Assembly: GCA_028023455.1 (NCBI GenBank)
Contig: JAQFVV010006312.1
Location: forward strand, 3,865,835-3,929,834
Length of the DNA: 64,000 nt
Source: Epiperipatus broadwayi
Lineage: Eukaryota; Onychophora; Udeonychophora; Euonychophora; Peripatidae
Direction of reading: 5' to 3'
Position numbers and translations under genes: made by a program. Below, piece by piece: positions 35,936 to 47,198 of this stretch. A model generated the notes under the pieces. That model made no database searches, was not told the origin of the DNA, and saw only the letters and a list, made by a program, of their open reading frames with translations. Numbering within the stretch: the stretch's first letter is position 1; each line of letters opens with the position of its first letter.

Positions 35936-36388
35936 CAAATGGCAGCCTGGGTCCGCCTCCAGGATATTCTTAGCACCCTCCGCCTTCGGCCACCAACCGC
36001 TGCCTTGGTTGGTGACTTTCTACAGCCTCCTGGGATTAAGGGCCATGCTTTATTTTTGTCTGTCATAATTGTATAATTGGGAAAAATCTTTATCATTTAC
36101 ACAAACATTCATTCTGCCTTATCAGGCACTGAGAAAAAAGACCATGATGTTTCTTGATCTTAAACTCAGAGGTAAAAAGCCAATAAACTCACCACGCTGG
36201 CTAATGCGTGTTGGTGAGCAGCCCATCCATGTTCGTATACTATATGAATAAACATATAGTAATAACAGCTGCAACGACAAGAACATATGGAGTGGACATT
36301 AGGAATTTGCCCTGCTCGGTTCCTTTAAGGCCTCCAAGAGGAATCAAAGGGTCTCCTTTCAGTTAATAGCAAACTCCTTTCTGCAGCC
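35936..36388 (-). promoter_or_regulatory. RTE-2 5' region, potentially structured
   Basis: About 450 bases before the endonuclease ATG, less AT-rich than the flanks. It contains self-complementary pieces: ACCAACC...GGTTGGT at about 35999-36021, CACCACGC...GCGTGTTGGTG at about 36191-36214, and a CCTTT/CCTC stem-loop with its complement at about 36317-36345. 5' regions of some RTE elements carry the promoter and, in some lineages, an HDV-like ribozyme; neither is demonstrated here. Confidence 0.5.
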
Positions 36389-36427
36389 TATATATATATA
36401 TATATATATATATGCATATATGTATTA

Positions 36428-36461
<34 letters not shown>
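36389..36461. repeat. (TA)n tracts flanking RTE-2
   Basis: Two TA tracts, 36389-36413 and 36430-36461, split by a short AT-rich spacer. Confidence 0.95.
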
Positions 36462-36465
<4 letters not shown>

Positions 36466-38169
36466 CACATAAATCTTCTGGATATGTCCAGAACATTCAT
36501 GTGAATATTGCAATCACCCAAAAAAGAGAAAAAAAAAATTGGTACTGAATTGTATAATAATATTCCACATTTTATATATCATCACAATTTAAATAGTATA
36601 GCTTTCAAAAATCAAAACCTTTAAAAACTTACCATTATACAGATTTTACATTATTAAAATGAATTACCTGAATTTCAAGAAATAATTTATTGATGATTTA
36701 TATATATTATACCAACATATAAGTTTTAAATCTTTTTTTTTTCTAAATATTCCGAATTGCAATTCCACATAAAGCTATAATCTATACAAAAGCTTTAATA
36801 AACTTCTTTCTTAATTTCAATTTCAATGACCCACAAAATAATCTTAATCTCTTGCTAAAAGTCTGTTTAACCTTAGAGATTCCATTTTAATTTCTTTGTC
36901 ACTTAACTTTAAAAGCATTAACCTCTTCACCAATTCTCTTTTAACTAACACATTTATATTTTTTCTATATTATCTATTTACATAGTGTTAGCTTTTTTGT
37001 ATATTTTGAACTGTAAATTATTAGAAATTTCAGTAATTATTATTTGCAAATTATTATGTATAATATCGCTCATCTTATAAATAACAAATCGTTATATAAT
37101 CACTATCTCTTAACCCTCATGTTTTTATATTAATTGAATAGAAAAAGAAAAGTTGATAACATAATCGTGTTGTCTATTGTTGGAAAGGATAACATTTCTG
37201 TTTATTTGATCGATGTTTTTCTTCATTTAATTAAGAATTTGATCCATGAACTTTTAACTTTGAGAATGTCACTCCACTACTATGTTAAATGAAACAAGAT
37301 GATAGGAAGATGAAAAATGAATGAGTTCAACAAGACATATATAGAAATAATTAAAAAATAAATAAATAAAATATCCCCAATTTTAATTTTTAATTAATAA
37401 AAAAAATTGAATAAATGTTAATTTACATAAAACTTATTATTATAATTAAGTCAACCATGTAATTCATATTTCATTAAATATTTATAATTTGAATATAAGG
37501 TTTTTTTTTTTTTTTTTGGTTAAGATTTTTTTTCAGCCTTTTAAATAATAATCTCGATTTCGCTTTGAAAAATTAATCAAGATGTATCATTTTTTATCAA
37601 TATATTTTGAAACTTAATTTATTAACTAATAGTTATTTTTATTGTTGTGGTATATTTATTTCAATACTCAGTTCGTTTTTATTAATTTTTTTTTCTTTGA
37701 TCAAAAAACTTAAATTAAAATTAAATCTCAGAATTATATGTTAAAATATACTTTTAGTTCTTAGGAATTGCTTTCATTTTTTTTTTAAATATTAATAAAG
37801 TTTTACTTCTTTTTATGCAGCTGAACATCATCATCATCATCATCATCATTATTATTATCATCATCATCATCATCATTATTATTATGTTTCAAAGCAAACT
37901 TTAGGTTTTACATTGTATCAAATATTATATACTAGAATCCATCATTGAATACAGAAATAAAAACATTTTTTCCCATTACCATTAGAGTCTTTAGTAATAG
38001 TTATAGTTTTCATATTTCAGGTCTTATTGTTGGTCCATTCTGACTTTCCATTTTTTCTGAGATAATGTTTTGTTTATCCATTATAATGCTGCTCTTATTT
38101 CAAAGAGATACCAAGTGGCAGCAAAAATGTCTGGTGGTGCAAGAAGATTGTCTCTTTCATTAAGTTTTT
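36462..38169. other. unassigned AT-rich intergenic DNA
   Basis: No gene supported. It contains a poly-T run at 37501-37519 and a (CAT)n(TTA)n tract at 37828-37882. The last 150 bases (from about 38020) could already be the 3' untranslated region of the following LINE. Confidence 0.6.
37828..37882. repeat. (ATC)n(ATT)n microsatellite
   Basis: Trinucleotide tract alternating between CAT and TTA units. No RTE sequence adjoins it, so it is not evidently a retrotransposon tail. Confidence 0.9.
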
Positions 38170-38189
38170 TGAGCTTGTTATGATATATG

Positions 38190-39303
38190 TTAGAATGTCT
38201 TTTTTGGATTGTTTTCTAAGATGAATGTACATCTGGTACACCATAAAGCATATATACTGAAAATAATTGCATGTATTGTTGATATTTTGTTTTCCTTGAA
38301 TGTTTTCAGTATTTTTTCTATTGTTGTTTCACTTTTCCTATAATTGTTCAACATCAGTTGTCTAATTTTCTCTAAGCCTCTACAGTATAGTATCAAATGT
38401 TCTTGTGCTTCTTCTTTTCTGTGACACAAAGCACATATTGGACACAAAGCACATATTGAATCAACATTTAGGTAGAATCTCCTGAAGTGTATGAAATGTG
38501 TTGTAGGTAAAGCATTTAGATTCAATTTGATGATAAAGTCGAAAAATGTTGGTTTTTAAGTACCATCTTTTGTATTTTTTGAGTAGTTGGCCATTATCTA
38601 TTCCCAGTACTGTTAACTTATTATTATCTTCTTGGTTCTGAGAGAGAAAATCATGTATTTGCCAATATGTATATTTAATAGGGTTCTTAAGTGTTATTTT
38701 GTTTTTAATGTTTTCAATAATTTCCAATAGTTTATTTATATAATTATTCATGGGAGGGGGTTGGTCAGTAGTGGGTGTGATTTTTTGTATTTCCTCTATG
38801 TTTGGGAAATGTCTAAATGTGGAAATCAATAGATTTACTGTTTTTTGTATGTAGAAATTTTGTATTGCATGCAATCCAAGGCCATTTCATTTTGTTGGTT
38901 GGTTTAATTGCTTTATTAAGATTGCTACTACTTTTCTTTTCCATAGTAACTTGTTGCATAATGAATTAATTGCTGAAATAAATGATTTTATGAAATTTAT
39001 TATTGGCAAATAGTAAGTGATTTTTTCAATAAGCTGATTGTATAAAGTTACTTTTGAGTATATTGAGAAGTAAGATTTGGAGAGTGATTCAGTGATTCTC
39101 TCTGCTTCTGTTTTAAATTTGTTTTGTATTGAATTTCTCATTTGATTCATGCCCAAGTGGAAAGGAAAACCCAGAAACATACTGACTTTCCCTTGATATG
39201 TCTGTGTATTTAATTTATCTGTAAATATTGTCCATGCAGCTAATTTGTTGGCGTTGATTTTTAGCCTGAAATTTGTTGTATATTCTTTTATGATTTCCTG
39301 CAA
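38190..39303 (-). pseudogene. Tx1-C ORF2: thumb and C-terminal zinc knuckle, with internal duplication
   Basis: 39303-38887 covers the thumb (SLSKSYFSIYSKVTLYNQL, then NKLLWKRKVVAILIKQL, matching the RKLFWGKGAPVISLNIL segment of Tx1-B). 38874-38461 is the connection. 38525-38190 holds the knuckle CALCHRKEEAQEHLILYC. Immediately before it, an 18-bp perfect tandem duplication (38423-38440 and 38441-38458) has added six residues in frame, giving CALCPICALC, a doubled CXXC. Ends at a stop at 38190. Confidence 0.85.
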
Positions 39304-40589
39304 TATAGGTAATTGTTTTTTTTTTTATTTTAAAAATACTGTGACATCATCCATGTAAACTTTACATGATATGTAAGTGTTGGTGTTTGGAATTGGAATT
39401 CCTTGGATTTGTTATTGAATTTGCTCTAACAGGGGGTTTAAATATAATGTAAATAATAGTGTGCTGAGTGGAGATCCTTGTGGGATATATTGGCTGGGGT
39501 AAAAGAATGATGAAGATCTTCCATTGAGAGTGATGTGAATTTTTCTGTATAGTAGTAGGTTGGTAATTGTATATTATAAGATTGGGCAAGATATTTCTGT
39601 TATTTTTAGTTGAATTAGCAGTGTTTTCATTACCTTTGAATCAAATGCACTTTCAAAATCTAATTGCACAGTCATTGTGGCACATCTTTTTCTTTTAATT
39701 ACTGAGTTAATGATTATTTTGTATATAAGGGCTGGTTGACCTGGTGATGATACCTTTTTTGCAGACTGATGTTGTGACATTAATTTTATTATATATAGTT
39801 CAAAATTTTTTTAACAACTTTTTCCAGAATTTTTATTCCCAAAGACTCCATCGATTATTGGCCTCAGATGGGAGACTGTGATAATTAGTGCTTGTTTTTA
39901 ATGAAGGGGACCATTAAAACTGGATATAGCCCTTGTATATTATATAGCTTTTGTGATAGTTGATTTGCAAGCTGGCACAAGTATGTGTTTGTAAATCAGA
40001 TGAGATGTGACAATAGAAATTGGGCAACTCCTGGTGGTCTTGGGTAGCATATACCTAAAATTGATACTAGAATGAATGCAAAATCTGTAATGGTTTTAAT
40101 TAGTTATGCTTTGTTAGCTTTTCTTTGAAGTGTTTATATATTATTTGCATCATATTTTGTCCAGCTGTGATTTTCCCATCCCATTCTAGTGCCATGGAAA
40201 CTCTATTTGTGGATGGGTAGCCTAATGCCCATAAAATGTCTCTGCATGTCCATGTGTGCTGCTGTGTTAGACAAATTCTTTTTTTAATTGCTAAATAATG
40301 CTTTAGTTTATTGCATGTTTGATTATATAGCTGCATCAGCTTTATTATGTTTGCTTGATTGTGAGTGTCTGTTTTTGACATGCCAATTCTTTTGAGTATC
40401 TCATCTTCTAACATGATTAGTTTCAAGGGGGGTTGATTTTTGAGTAATATGATTGATATTAAATGAGTGTATGTGTATATATGCTATATATTTAGAGATT
40501 TGGGTCAAGTTGCATTTGTCTGAGCTTATTTATCATGATATATGTTTCAGAGAAGATGAAATCTGGAATGTTGGCTATTAGAAAAATCC
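39300..40589 (-). pseudogene. Tx1-C ORF2: reverse transcriptase, YMDD retained
   Basis: Linker at 40426-40100 (WTCRDILWALGYPS matches WTRGYLRWALGSG of Tx1-B). The RT palm block A reads MTVQLDFESAFDS near 39680-39640. The IPQGSPLSTLLF block is readable near 39495-39460. The catalytic box YMDD is intact at 39346-39357. The frame is broken between each of these blocks. It thus keeps catalytic residues that the younger Tx1-B has lost, although as a whole it is more degraded. Confidence 0.87.
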
Positions 40590-41282
40590 TTATTGTTTAT
40601 TTATATTAGTGATTCTGTTGTGGTATGTGTTTAAATTTAGTTTTATTATTTGTGCCACATAATCAGAAAATAGGGAGGGGGAGATACTTACTTTGATTGA
40701 GTGATGTAACATTGGAGAATAAAACATAAGATCTATGAGAGTGCTGTGGCAGTTGTTATTAAAACATACTGAGTTCAGTGGGAGAAAACCTTCGCCACTC
40801 ATAAGCAGTATTGCAAGTTGATTTATCCATTTTGCAACAAACTTTTGATAGCTCATATTAAAATCTCTGGCAAATATAGTGGGGTAGAAATTGGATACTA
40901 ACAGGGAGTTAATGGTTAAAATTATTCTGTTAATTACAATAGGACTGGAGGGATTGTATACAAATACCATGTTAATTGAAAAGCTTCTGTGATTAAATGT
41001 AGTTATCAAAAGATTGGAGTTTATGAAAATTATTTTAAATGATATGAAAGGGCATTTTTGATTGACAAATATACCTGTGTCACTTAATGGTGCTGATGTG
41101 TCCCTTGAGCATGCACAAAAACTATGTGTGCTCATATGTGTTGCTGGGTTGATTTGGGATTCATTATAGTCTCAAATAGACCCAATATGCTGAGTTGCAT
41201 TGTCTGTATCCATTTGTTAATTTGTTGTATTTTTTGTGGAGTTTAAACCTCGGACATTAAGTGCTACTATTTTTATTTTCAT
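40590..41282 (-). pseudogene. Tx1-C ORF2: endonuclease domain
   Basis: Starts MKIKIVALNVRGLNS, parallel to MLKILSVNIRGLNS of Tx1-B. A stop at about 41218 and a deletion remove the catalytic-E region. The 41135-40590 piece keeps IFARDFNMSYQ (the GDFN block with G to R), STLIDLMFYSP and SDYVAQIIKL, where the SDH histidine is Y. So at least two active-site positions are altered. Confidence 0.82.
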
Positions 41283-41349
41283 GTTATTTAATGTTGTAGA
41301 AGAAAGGGGTGCACAATTTTACTGAAGTTTGTGACATTCATTTCCTTCC

Positions 41350-42802
41350 TTTTGTAAGTTTATTTTGCTTGAAGTGGGGTTAGACTTGTTTGTTGGTTCT
41401 GTAAATATTCTTTTAATTGAATCACTGTCCCTGACTTTTCAAATTCTTTTGAATATTGAGAGGTTGGTTTCATTTTCATATTTTGATCTATTAGTTGTAT
41501 TATCAAATTTAGTTGGCTATATTCCAGATCATTTGTTTTAATCTTTTTATTTTCTCTAGTTTTCTTTGTTTTTGCTTGTTTTCTTTTGCTTTCCAGAGGT
41601 GTGTTTTCAATTACTGGAAGGCACTGTGTGATGATACTCATTATTTCAGTTGTCATTTTGTTTATAATTGTGTGCTCTGTTTGATTATTATCTCTGCTTG
41701 GCAGTTCTTTTTGCAGATAAGTATTTTAATTTTCCATTAAATGGTCACTAAGTGATTTTGCCACATGATCAAGGTTTTCATCTTCCTCATATATGTGTGT
41801 GTTAATTGTGAATTCCATTGACTTGCTTAGGGGATGATATATAGTTTCATTTTTATTGGTTTTAATTTTTATTTTGCTGACTCGAATGGGGGGGGGATTT
41901 TATGTTTTCCTGCTGCCTGGGTTTGTGTGTGTTATCTGGATTCTCTTTTAATCGGGTGGTTATTCTTTTCCACTAGATTTACTACTTCAATGCATTGCAT
42001 TGTTATGTGGCCTCTTTGGCCACAGGCAAAACGTGACTTTAGTCCTTAGCTATATAAGTAAAACATGTTTTCTTGGTCTGTTATGTGTAATGGGTTGTTT
42101 CTATTTTTTATGTAACTTGACTTTATATTCATAACTGTTTGTGAATATTGGTATTGATGTTTCTTTGAGGTATATTTGTTAAAAAAAACCTTTCTGAATG
42201 AGTTCATAATTCTTTGGAAATTCTCAAAGCTATATCTGAAGTAGACATTTTTAAACAATCAGCTGATATTATTGTATCTACTTTCATCAACTCATATGAT
42301 TCAAAATTTCCTAGAGTTTTAATGTAATTTTTGAATTGATCTCTTTGTGTAGCTTCATAAAACTCGACTGCTACATATCTTATTAGGATGGTTGCCTATG
42401 CATTGTACTATCTCCAGTAAATTATTTTTATTTAGTGCTTCAATTAGGAGTGCCTTGGGAAAATGGTAGAGAGTTCATTGATTATCTGTTACCACTAACA
42501 CTATTAATTTCTCAGTAAAAAAAATATTTTGAACGTTTCAAAAAATGTTCTAGATATCATGTTATTGAAACTCCCACCAATCTGTTCAAGCATTTCATCT
42601 GTCTATTGTGTGTGTGGAGGGGGTATTCAATTTTATTTTGATTTACTAGATCTAAGTCTTTAAGATCGTCTGATGTAGTTTTCCTAAATTTGGGATTTTT
42701 CCTTGGTTATGTTAATTTGGTAAGTTTTGCTATCGCTGCATATGCTTTTCTTGTGTTTTGCAAAGAACCAGCTTCCTGATCAATCGACTGGGCAGTCACC
42801 AT
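41350..42802 (-). pseudogene. Tx1-C ORF1: zinc-knuckle protein, decayed
   Basis: Begins MVTAQSIDQEAGSL followed by KAYAAIAKLTK, the sort of N-terminus seen in Tx1/L1-like ORF1 proteins. Frames continue through 42258-42046 to a knuckle at about 42033-41995 that reads RFACGQRGHITMQC: a CX2CX4HX4C zinc knuckle whose first cysteine has become arginine. A lysine-rich C-terminal part (KRKQAKTKKTRENKK) lies at 41656-41360. At least four stops or frameshifts interrupt it. Family role: RNA binding. Confidence 0.75.
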
Positions 42803-42850
42803 TTTATAATTTACATGAGTAATTTTCGAACAAGGTAATGTTGTTTTTTA

Positions 42851-43959
42851 AAAAAAAAATTTTTTTTTCCAATTCTTATTGACTTTTTCATTATTTTTTC
42901 TTCTACTTTTTTTCTTGTTTACTTTTAAATAATGTTATTAATTATAAATGTTTGAATTGATGGCTATTCTTGATGCTAGAGAATTATTATACTATCTGTA
43001 ACTTTACTGATTTTTACCACTGTTCACTAATTATTTTAGGACATGCACATTTCTTAAAACACTTGGGTTAATATTGAGTTGAACATTTTTAATTATTTAA
43101 GGAAAAAACATGTGTTGCTATTTAACTTGAAAAAAAATCTAGGAGATTTTTTGCTTATGTGCAACAGTTACAACAGTGTGATATATTTGCATAGTTCTGT
43201 AATTAATCTAAACCTGTGCTCTGTCTATGTATATGAAATTGTCAGCCCCAAAAATTCTTGCTCTCATTTTCAAACCTTATATTTTTTAATTATAGATATA
43301 TCTTATATTCATAAATAATTCATAGTTTTTGTTGTAATATTAACATTATAAACCCAAGATTAAATCAGCCTAACTGGAAATTGTATTAAATTGATTCAGC
43401 TCTTATTGTAAATGTATGTTATTATTGTATTTACGTTCATATCCATGAATGCGATAAATCACAATCATCTTTTGACATCGATGTAGGTGTGAGAGTGATA
43501 ATAATTAACTGTAATTAATCAAGAGACATGATATCAATGTACTTAAGTTGATCATCAACAAATTTCTCTCTATATATATTTATTCCAATAGTGTTAATAG
43601 GGTTCTAGGGAGAAGAGTTTATAATGAGCATTTGTATATTAATCGCACCAGAGTTCTAGCATATCCCAAGATGTAAATATATGTGTTGAGCCAAAAATAG
43701 AATATATTGTAATAATAAGGGCCTGTGACACAAATATGTAAAATTACATGTTTTGGTTGCAGATGTATGCATATAATCATTTATTATATTATTAAATTGC
43801 ATTTTCTAAACTACTTATCTGTTTCATTCAAATCATTCAGTTATCCACTTCAGCCCCCAATTTACTGTTTGTGACATTTCAGCATAACTGGATAAAGTTT
43901 AAACCAAGGTTCCACATAATAGATTAGTACCTATTAGTTAGTTTTTTTATAATGATTCT
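42851..43959. other. unassigned AT-rich intergenic DNA
   Basis: No gene supported. The 79-codon ORF at 43079-43318 has no recognisable domain. The interval separates the 5' end of Tx1-C from the 3' fragment Tx1-D. Confidence 0.55.
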
Positions 43960-44613
43960 ATTACTAATCCTTATTGAGCTGTCACTTAATTTATGCCATT
44001 TACATTATCAATATTTAGAGTTCTCTTTTTTCTCTACTGTACCTCTGGGACAGGAATTGAATAACATCATCTGTATTACTGGGAATGTTGTTCATAATAC
44101 CAGAGATTTGGGGAATGTGCAATTAGGTTAGAACCCGTGAGTGCTCCTGACCTGTGTTTTTCGGGAGTGACTGGATTCAAGGTACTTTTGCTCAGAACAT
44201 AGATCTTGTTATGTGAATACACAATTCTGACAGATATACTACTGTGGTTTTGGCAGCTTGTAGGTTGAACTGCTCTCTATGAATGATGAAATGGCTTCAA
44301 AACTTTCCATGGCAACTATATTGTTACCCTGTGCATTTAGTTGGCATAAAATATGGATAGATGCCTCCTGGCAATGTTACATAACAAGAAGTTTTAATGG
44401 ATGCACCAAAAGGCATGGGCTGCAATAATATATAATCTTTGGAAGGAGTGAGTTATTTGTTGGATGAAAATAGTTGGCTGCCTTTCTGTGTTTAACATAA
44501 TTTGCTATGTGGAGTTTAATGCTCAGCAGTCATTGAAAAGGTGTTGTTGAGTTTCCTCAGCTTTGTGGCATAGCCCACAGAATGAGTTGATATATTTGTA
44601 CAGATGACAATAC
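43960..44613 (-). mobile_element. 3' fragment of a third L1/Tx1-like element (Tx1-D)
   Basis: Reading the minus strand from 44606, one finds INSFCGLCHKAEETQQHLFNDC, a C-terminal CCHC knuckle of exactly the spacing seen in Tx1-B and Tx1-C (CX2CX8HX4C). A stop follows at about 44524. Further eroded sequence (IAAHAFWCIH, matching IFSIYALWCTR of Tx1-C) continues to about 44380, then probable 3' UTR to about 43960. The 5' side is cut off at the trinucleotide repeat at 44614. The left boundary is approximate. Confidence 0.75.
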
Positions 44614-44797
<184 letters not shown>

Positions 44798-44835
44798 TTG
44801 TTACTACTGCTACTATTACTACTACTACTGCTATC

Positions 44836-46007
44836 AGGTCGATATTAACTCGTATAATTACCTCTAGTGATTATTACAACCATTCGTAAAATTTTTAAAC
44901 AAGTACAGGAAGTAGTTACAAGTAAATTTTTTCATAGATAGTTTAAAATAATATTTGTTGGTGATACCAGTGTTATCAGTTGTCACTAATATCACATTAT
45001 ATAGTTGATGTCAAATATACCCCTTGATAATAAATCATTAAAGAAGAGCAAGAAAACATAATTAAAGAAAGCAAAGAAAAATGAGAGAAAGATAATAAAT
45101 ACATAAAAAATTTTCTCATATTTTTCATAGCGAATTTTCAAAGGAAAAAAAGTAAAACTGAATATAAATTTGTGTATATACACATACATATAGAGAGAGA
45201 TGTTTAATTCGATATCTTCAGTACTTATGCTATTCAACTGAATACAAATTTTATATTTTTTAATAAGAAAGCTAAAAAAAATTGCTGTAATTTATTTTAA
45301 TATATTACTTAATTAGTATATCAAAAATATTAATTCAGTATATTATAATCAACATCTGAAAAAAAATTAATGATGTAATACATATTCTTCAAAATCCAAT
45401 ATATAGTTTATGCTTTAAGCAATTCAAAGATTTTCAAGTTAAATTAATTTATTAGTAATCAAGTCCTATAGTCGATGAACTAAGTATTAAAAGATCATTA
45501 TAAATGGACCATTTCAAGTTTATTGTATCCAAATAATTCCACTCATTTGATACCAAGAGTCTGTCTTCTTGATGTGATGGCACAAGATAACAGTATTTAG
45601 TTTAGATAGCTTTTGGCCATATAGATAGAGGTAGGCAATCAATCGAATCCTGATTAAACCCATTTTCCATTATATGCATATATTTATATATAATATGAAA
45701 TGGATTTGTAAAACTTCTATCTATATATACAAGACACAAAAATAGTAATAAACAATAATCATTCAAGAAACATTTTAAAATTTTGTTTCTTTTCACTTTT
45801 CATTATTTGTCTAAAGATTCTTTGCTTCGCGAATTGAATAACTAAAATTTATTTGTTTCCAAAAAAAATATCTAAATAGGCTATTTAATAAAAAAATATC
45901 CTATTTTAGAAAACAAAATGTTTTTATAACATTGTGTTACTCTCTTCATTTATACATGTATATACATATAATATTTGATTGAATACAAGTATACTTTTAT
46001 ATAGTTG
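44836..46007. other. unassigned AT-rich intergenic DNA
   Basis: No gene supported. The ORFs at 44992-45237 and 45602-45796 (minus strand) are AT-driven and show no domain. Confidence 0.6.
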
Positions 46008-46395
46008 GAGTTACAAACCTTCAAGCCGCCTTCAGCTACCTACTTTATCACATGCAATCAGTATACATGACCACATCCAAATAAAAAAAAATCATCTCCA
46101 ATATACATATTTTATGCTAAACCAGAACTCATCAATTGGTCCAGATCATCACTTCTCACACATAAAAATAATCAGTGTTCAGTGTACATTAAGATAGCAA
46201 GTCCAAATTTTAATGGATAGGCTACAATCTATACTGTCCTCCAACTCTTTAACAATTCATACCAATATAATTCTGATGATGAAACCCCCAAATACCTTGT
46301 TAATGTAAATATTATTGCCATGCCCATGTTGACTTTCAGTCATTATGACTCCTTATGTATAGGACATTATCTATTTAAATACAGAGGAGGATAGG
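46008..46395 (+). repeat. family A, full copy (A3)
   Basis: Forward orientation, defined by TTTTATGCTAAACCAG at about 46108. Downstream blocks shared with other copies: ATCAATTGGTCCAGATCATCA (46130-46150), TTAAGATAGC (46190), TCCTCCAACTCTT (46238), AATTCTGATGATGAAA (46269), GCCCATGTTGACTT (46322) and TATGTATAGGACATTATC (46353). It runs directly into the next, reversed copy. Confidence 0.88.
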
Positions 46396-46735
46396 CAGAA
46401 TACATCAGATTTTTCAGTGGTATGAATGATTGAAGAATTGGAGAATGGAATAGATTGAAGTCTATCCATTGAGAAATTGAATATGTTATTTCAACATAAA
46501 CTGTGCACTGATTACATATGTGTTTGGGTGATGATAATCTAGACTGTCTGATGAATGCTAGTTGAGCAAAAAATATGTATATTGGAGGTCATTTATCTCT
46601 TTCACATATGTGTGGTCAACTATTTTGGTTGTATGAGATACTTCAGATAGCCTAATGGATCTTAAAAAGTCTGTGTTCAAATCTTTTTGCTTCCATCTAA
46701 ACTCCAAGTATATAAAAGTATAGATGTATTTAATC
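46396..46735 (-). repeat. family A, reversed copy (A4)
   Basis: Begins ACATCAGATTTTTCAGTGG, continues with GATGATAATCTAGAC and CTGATGAATGCTAGTTGAGCA (the reversed core, about 46556-46577), and ends in AAGTCTGTGTTCAAATCT, the B-box-like motif. The blocks beyond the ATCAGATTTTC element present in A5 are absent. Confidence 0.85.
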
Positions 46736-46751
46736 AAATATTACAAATTCA

Positions 46752-47158
46752 GTCTTTATCCTGCCCATCCCACTTCTGTGTATTTAAATGGATAAGGTTC
46801 TATACAAGAGGTGTCAGAATGACTTAATGTCAACATGGGCATGACAAAAATATAGCTATCAACAATGGATTTGGGTATTTCATCATCAGATTTTCAGTGG
46901 TATGAATAGTTTAAGGGTTGAAAAGTTGAGTATATTGAAGCTTGTCCATTGAATTTTAATGATTTTCTATATTAAAATAAACTAAGCACTGATTTTATGT
47001 GTATAGAGATGATGATCTGGACCAACTGAAAAGTTCTGATTTAGCATGAATTATGTACATTGTAAATCATTTATTTTTTCACGTGTTTGTAGTCATGTAT
47101 ACTTGTTGCTTGAGATAGAGTAGATAGCTGAAGGAAGTTTGAAAGTTTATATTTAAGT
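46752..47158 (-). repeat. family A, reversed full copy (A5)
   Basis: Starts CTTTATCCTGCCCATCCC, includes TATTTAAATGGATAAGGTTC, ATGTCAACATGGGCATGACA, CATCATCAGATTTTCAGTGG and the degenerated core CTGATTTAGCATGAA at about 47037. It ends near GAAAGTTTATATTTAAG. It shares its start with the 3' end of A3, so it defines the full length of the family at about 400 bp. Confidence 0.87.
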
Positions 47159-47159
47159 G

Positions 47160-47197
<38 letters not shown>

Positions 47198-47198
47198 C
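47160..47198. repeat. (TA)n(TG)n microsatellite
   Basis: TA tract continuing as TG tract. It follows directly after family A copy A5. Confidence 0.95.

Larger units (their letters stand above)
33090..36388 (-). mobile_element. RTE-clade non-LTR retrotransposon, near-intact (RTE-2)
   Basis: About 3.3 kb, the usual full length for RTE elements. Order on the minus strand: structured 5' region (36388-35940), endonuclease (35935-34665), RT and C-terminal domain (34664-33106), short 3' end with GATAATGATGATGAT. One long protein is encoded, broken by a single extra base. It lies between (TA)n tracts at 33041-33089 and 36389-36461. The absence of ORF1, the short 3' UTR and the 3-base-repeat tail are typical of RTE. 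It serves as the internal reference for the other two RTE copies. Confidence 0.95.
38170..42850 (-). mobile_element. L1/Tx1-like non-LTR retrotransposon, older copy (Tx1-C)
   Basis: Minus-strand LINE with the same architecture as the 22.5-27.1 kb element but different sequence. ORF1 starts with ATG at 42802-42800 and carries a zinc knuckle near 42030. ORF2 starts at ATG 41282-41280 and ends at about 38190. It appears close to full length, since the ORF1 start is present with about 50 bases before it. Both ORFs are full of stops and frame changes. It is more AT-rich than Tx1-B, as expected for an older insertion. Confidence 0.9.

Noticed and set aside
37828-37882. (CAT)n tract as the tail of another RTE copy
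   Set aside because: RTE copies here end in ATG-type units, but neither side of this tract aligns with the RTE 3' region.
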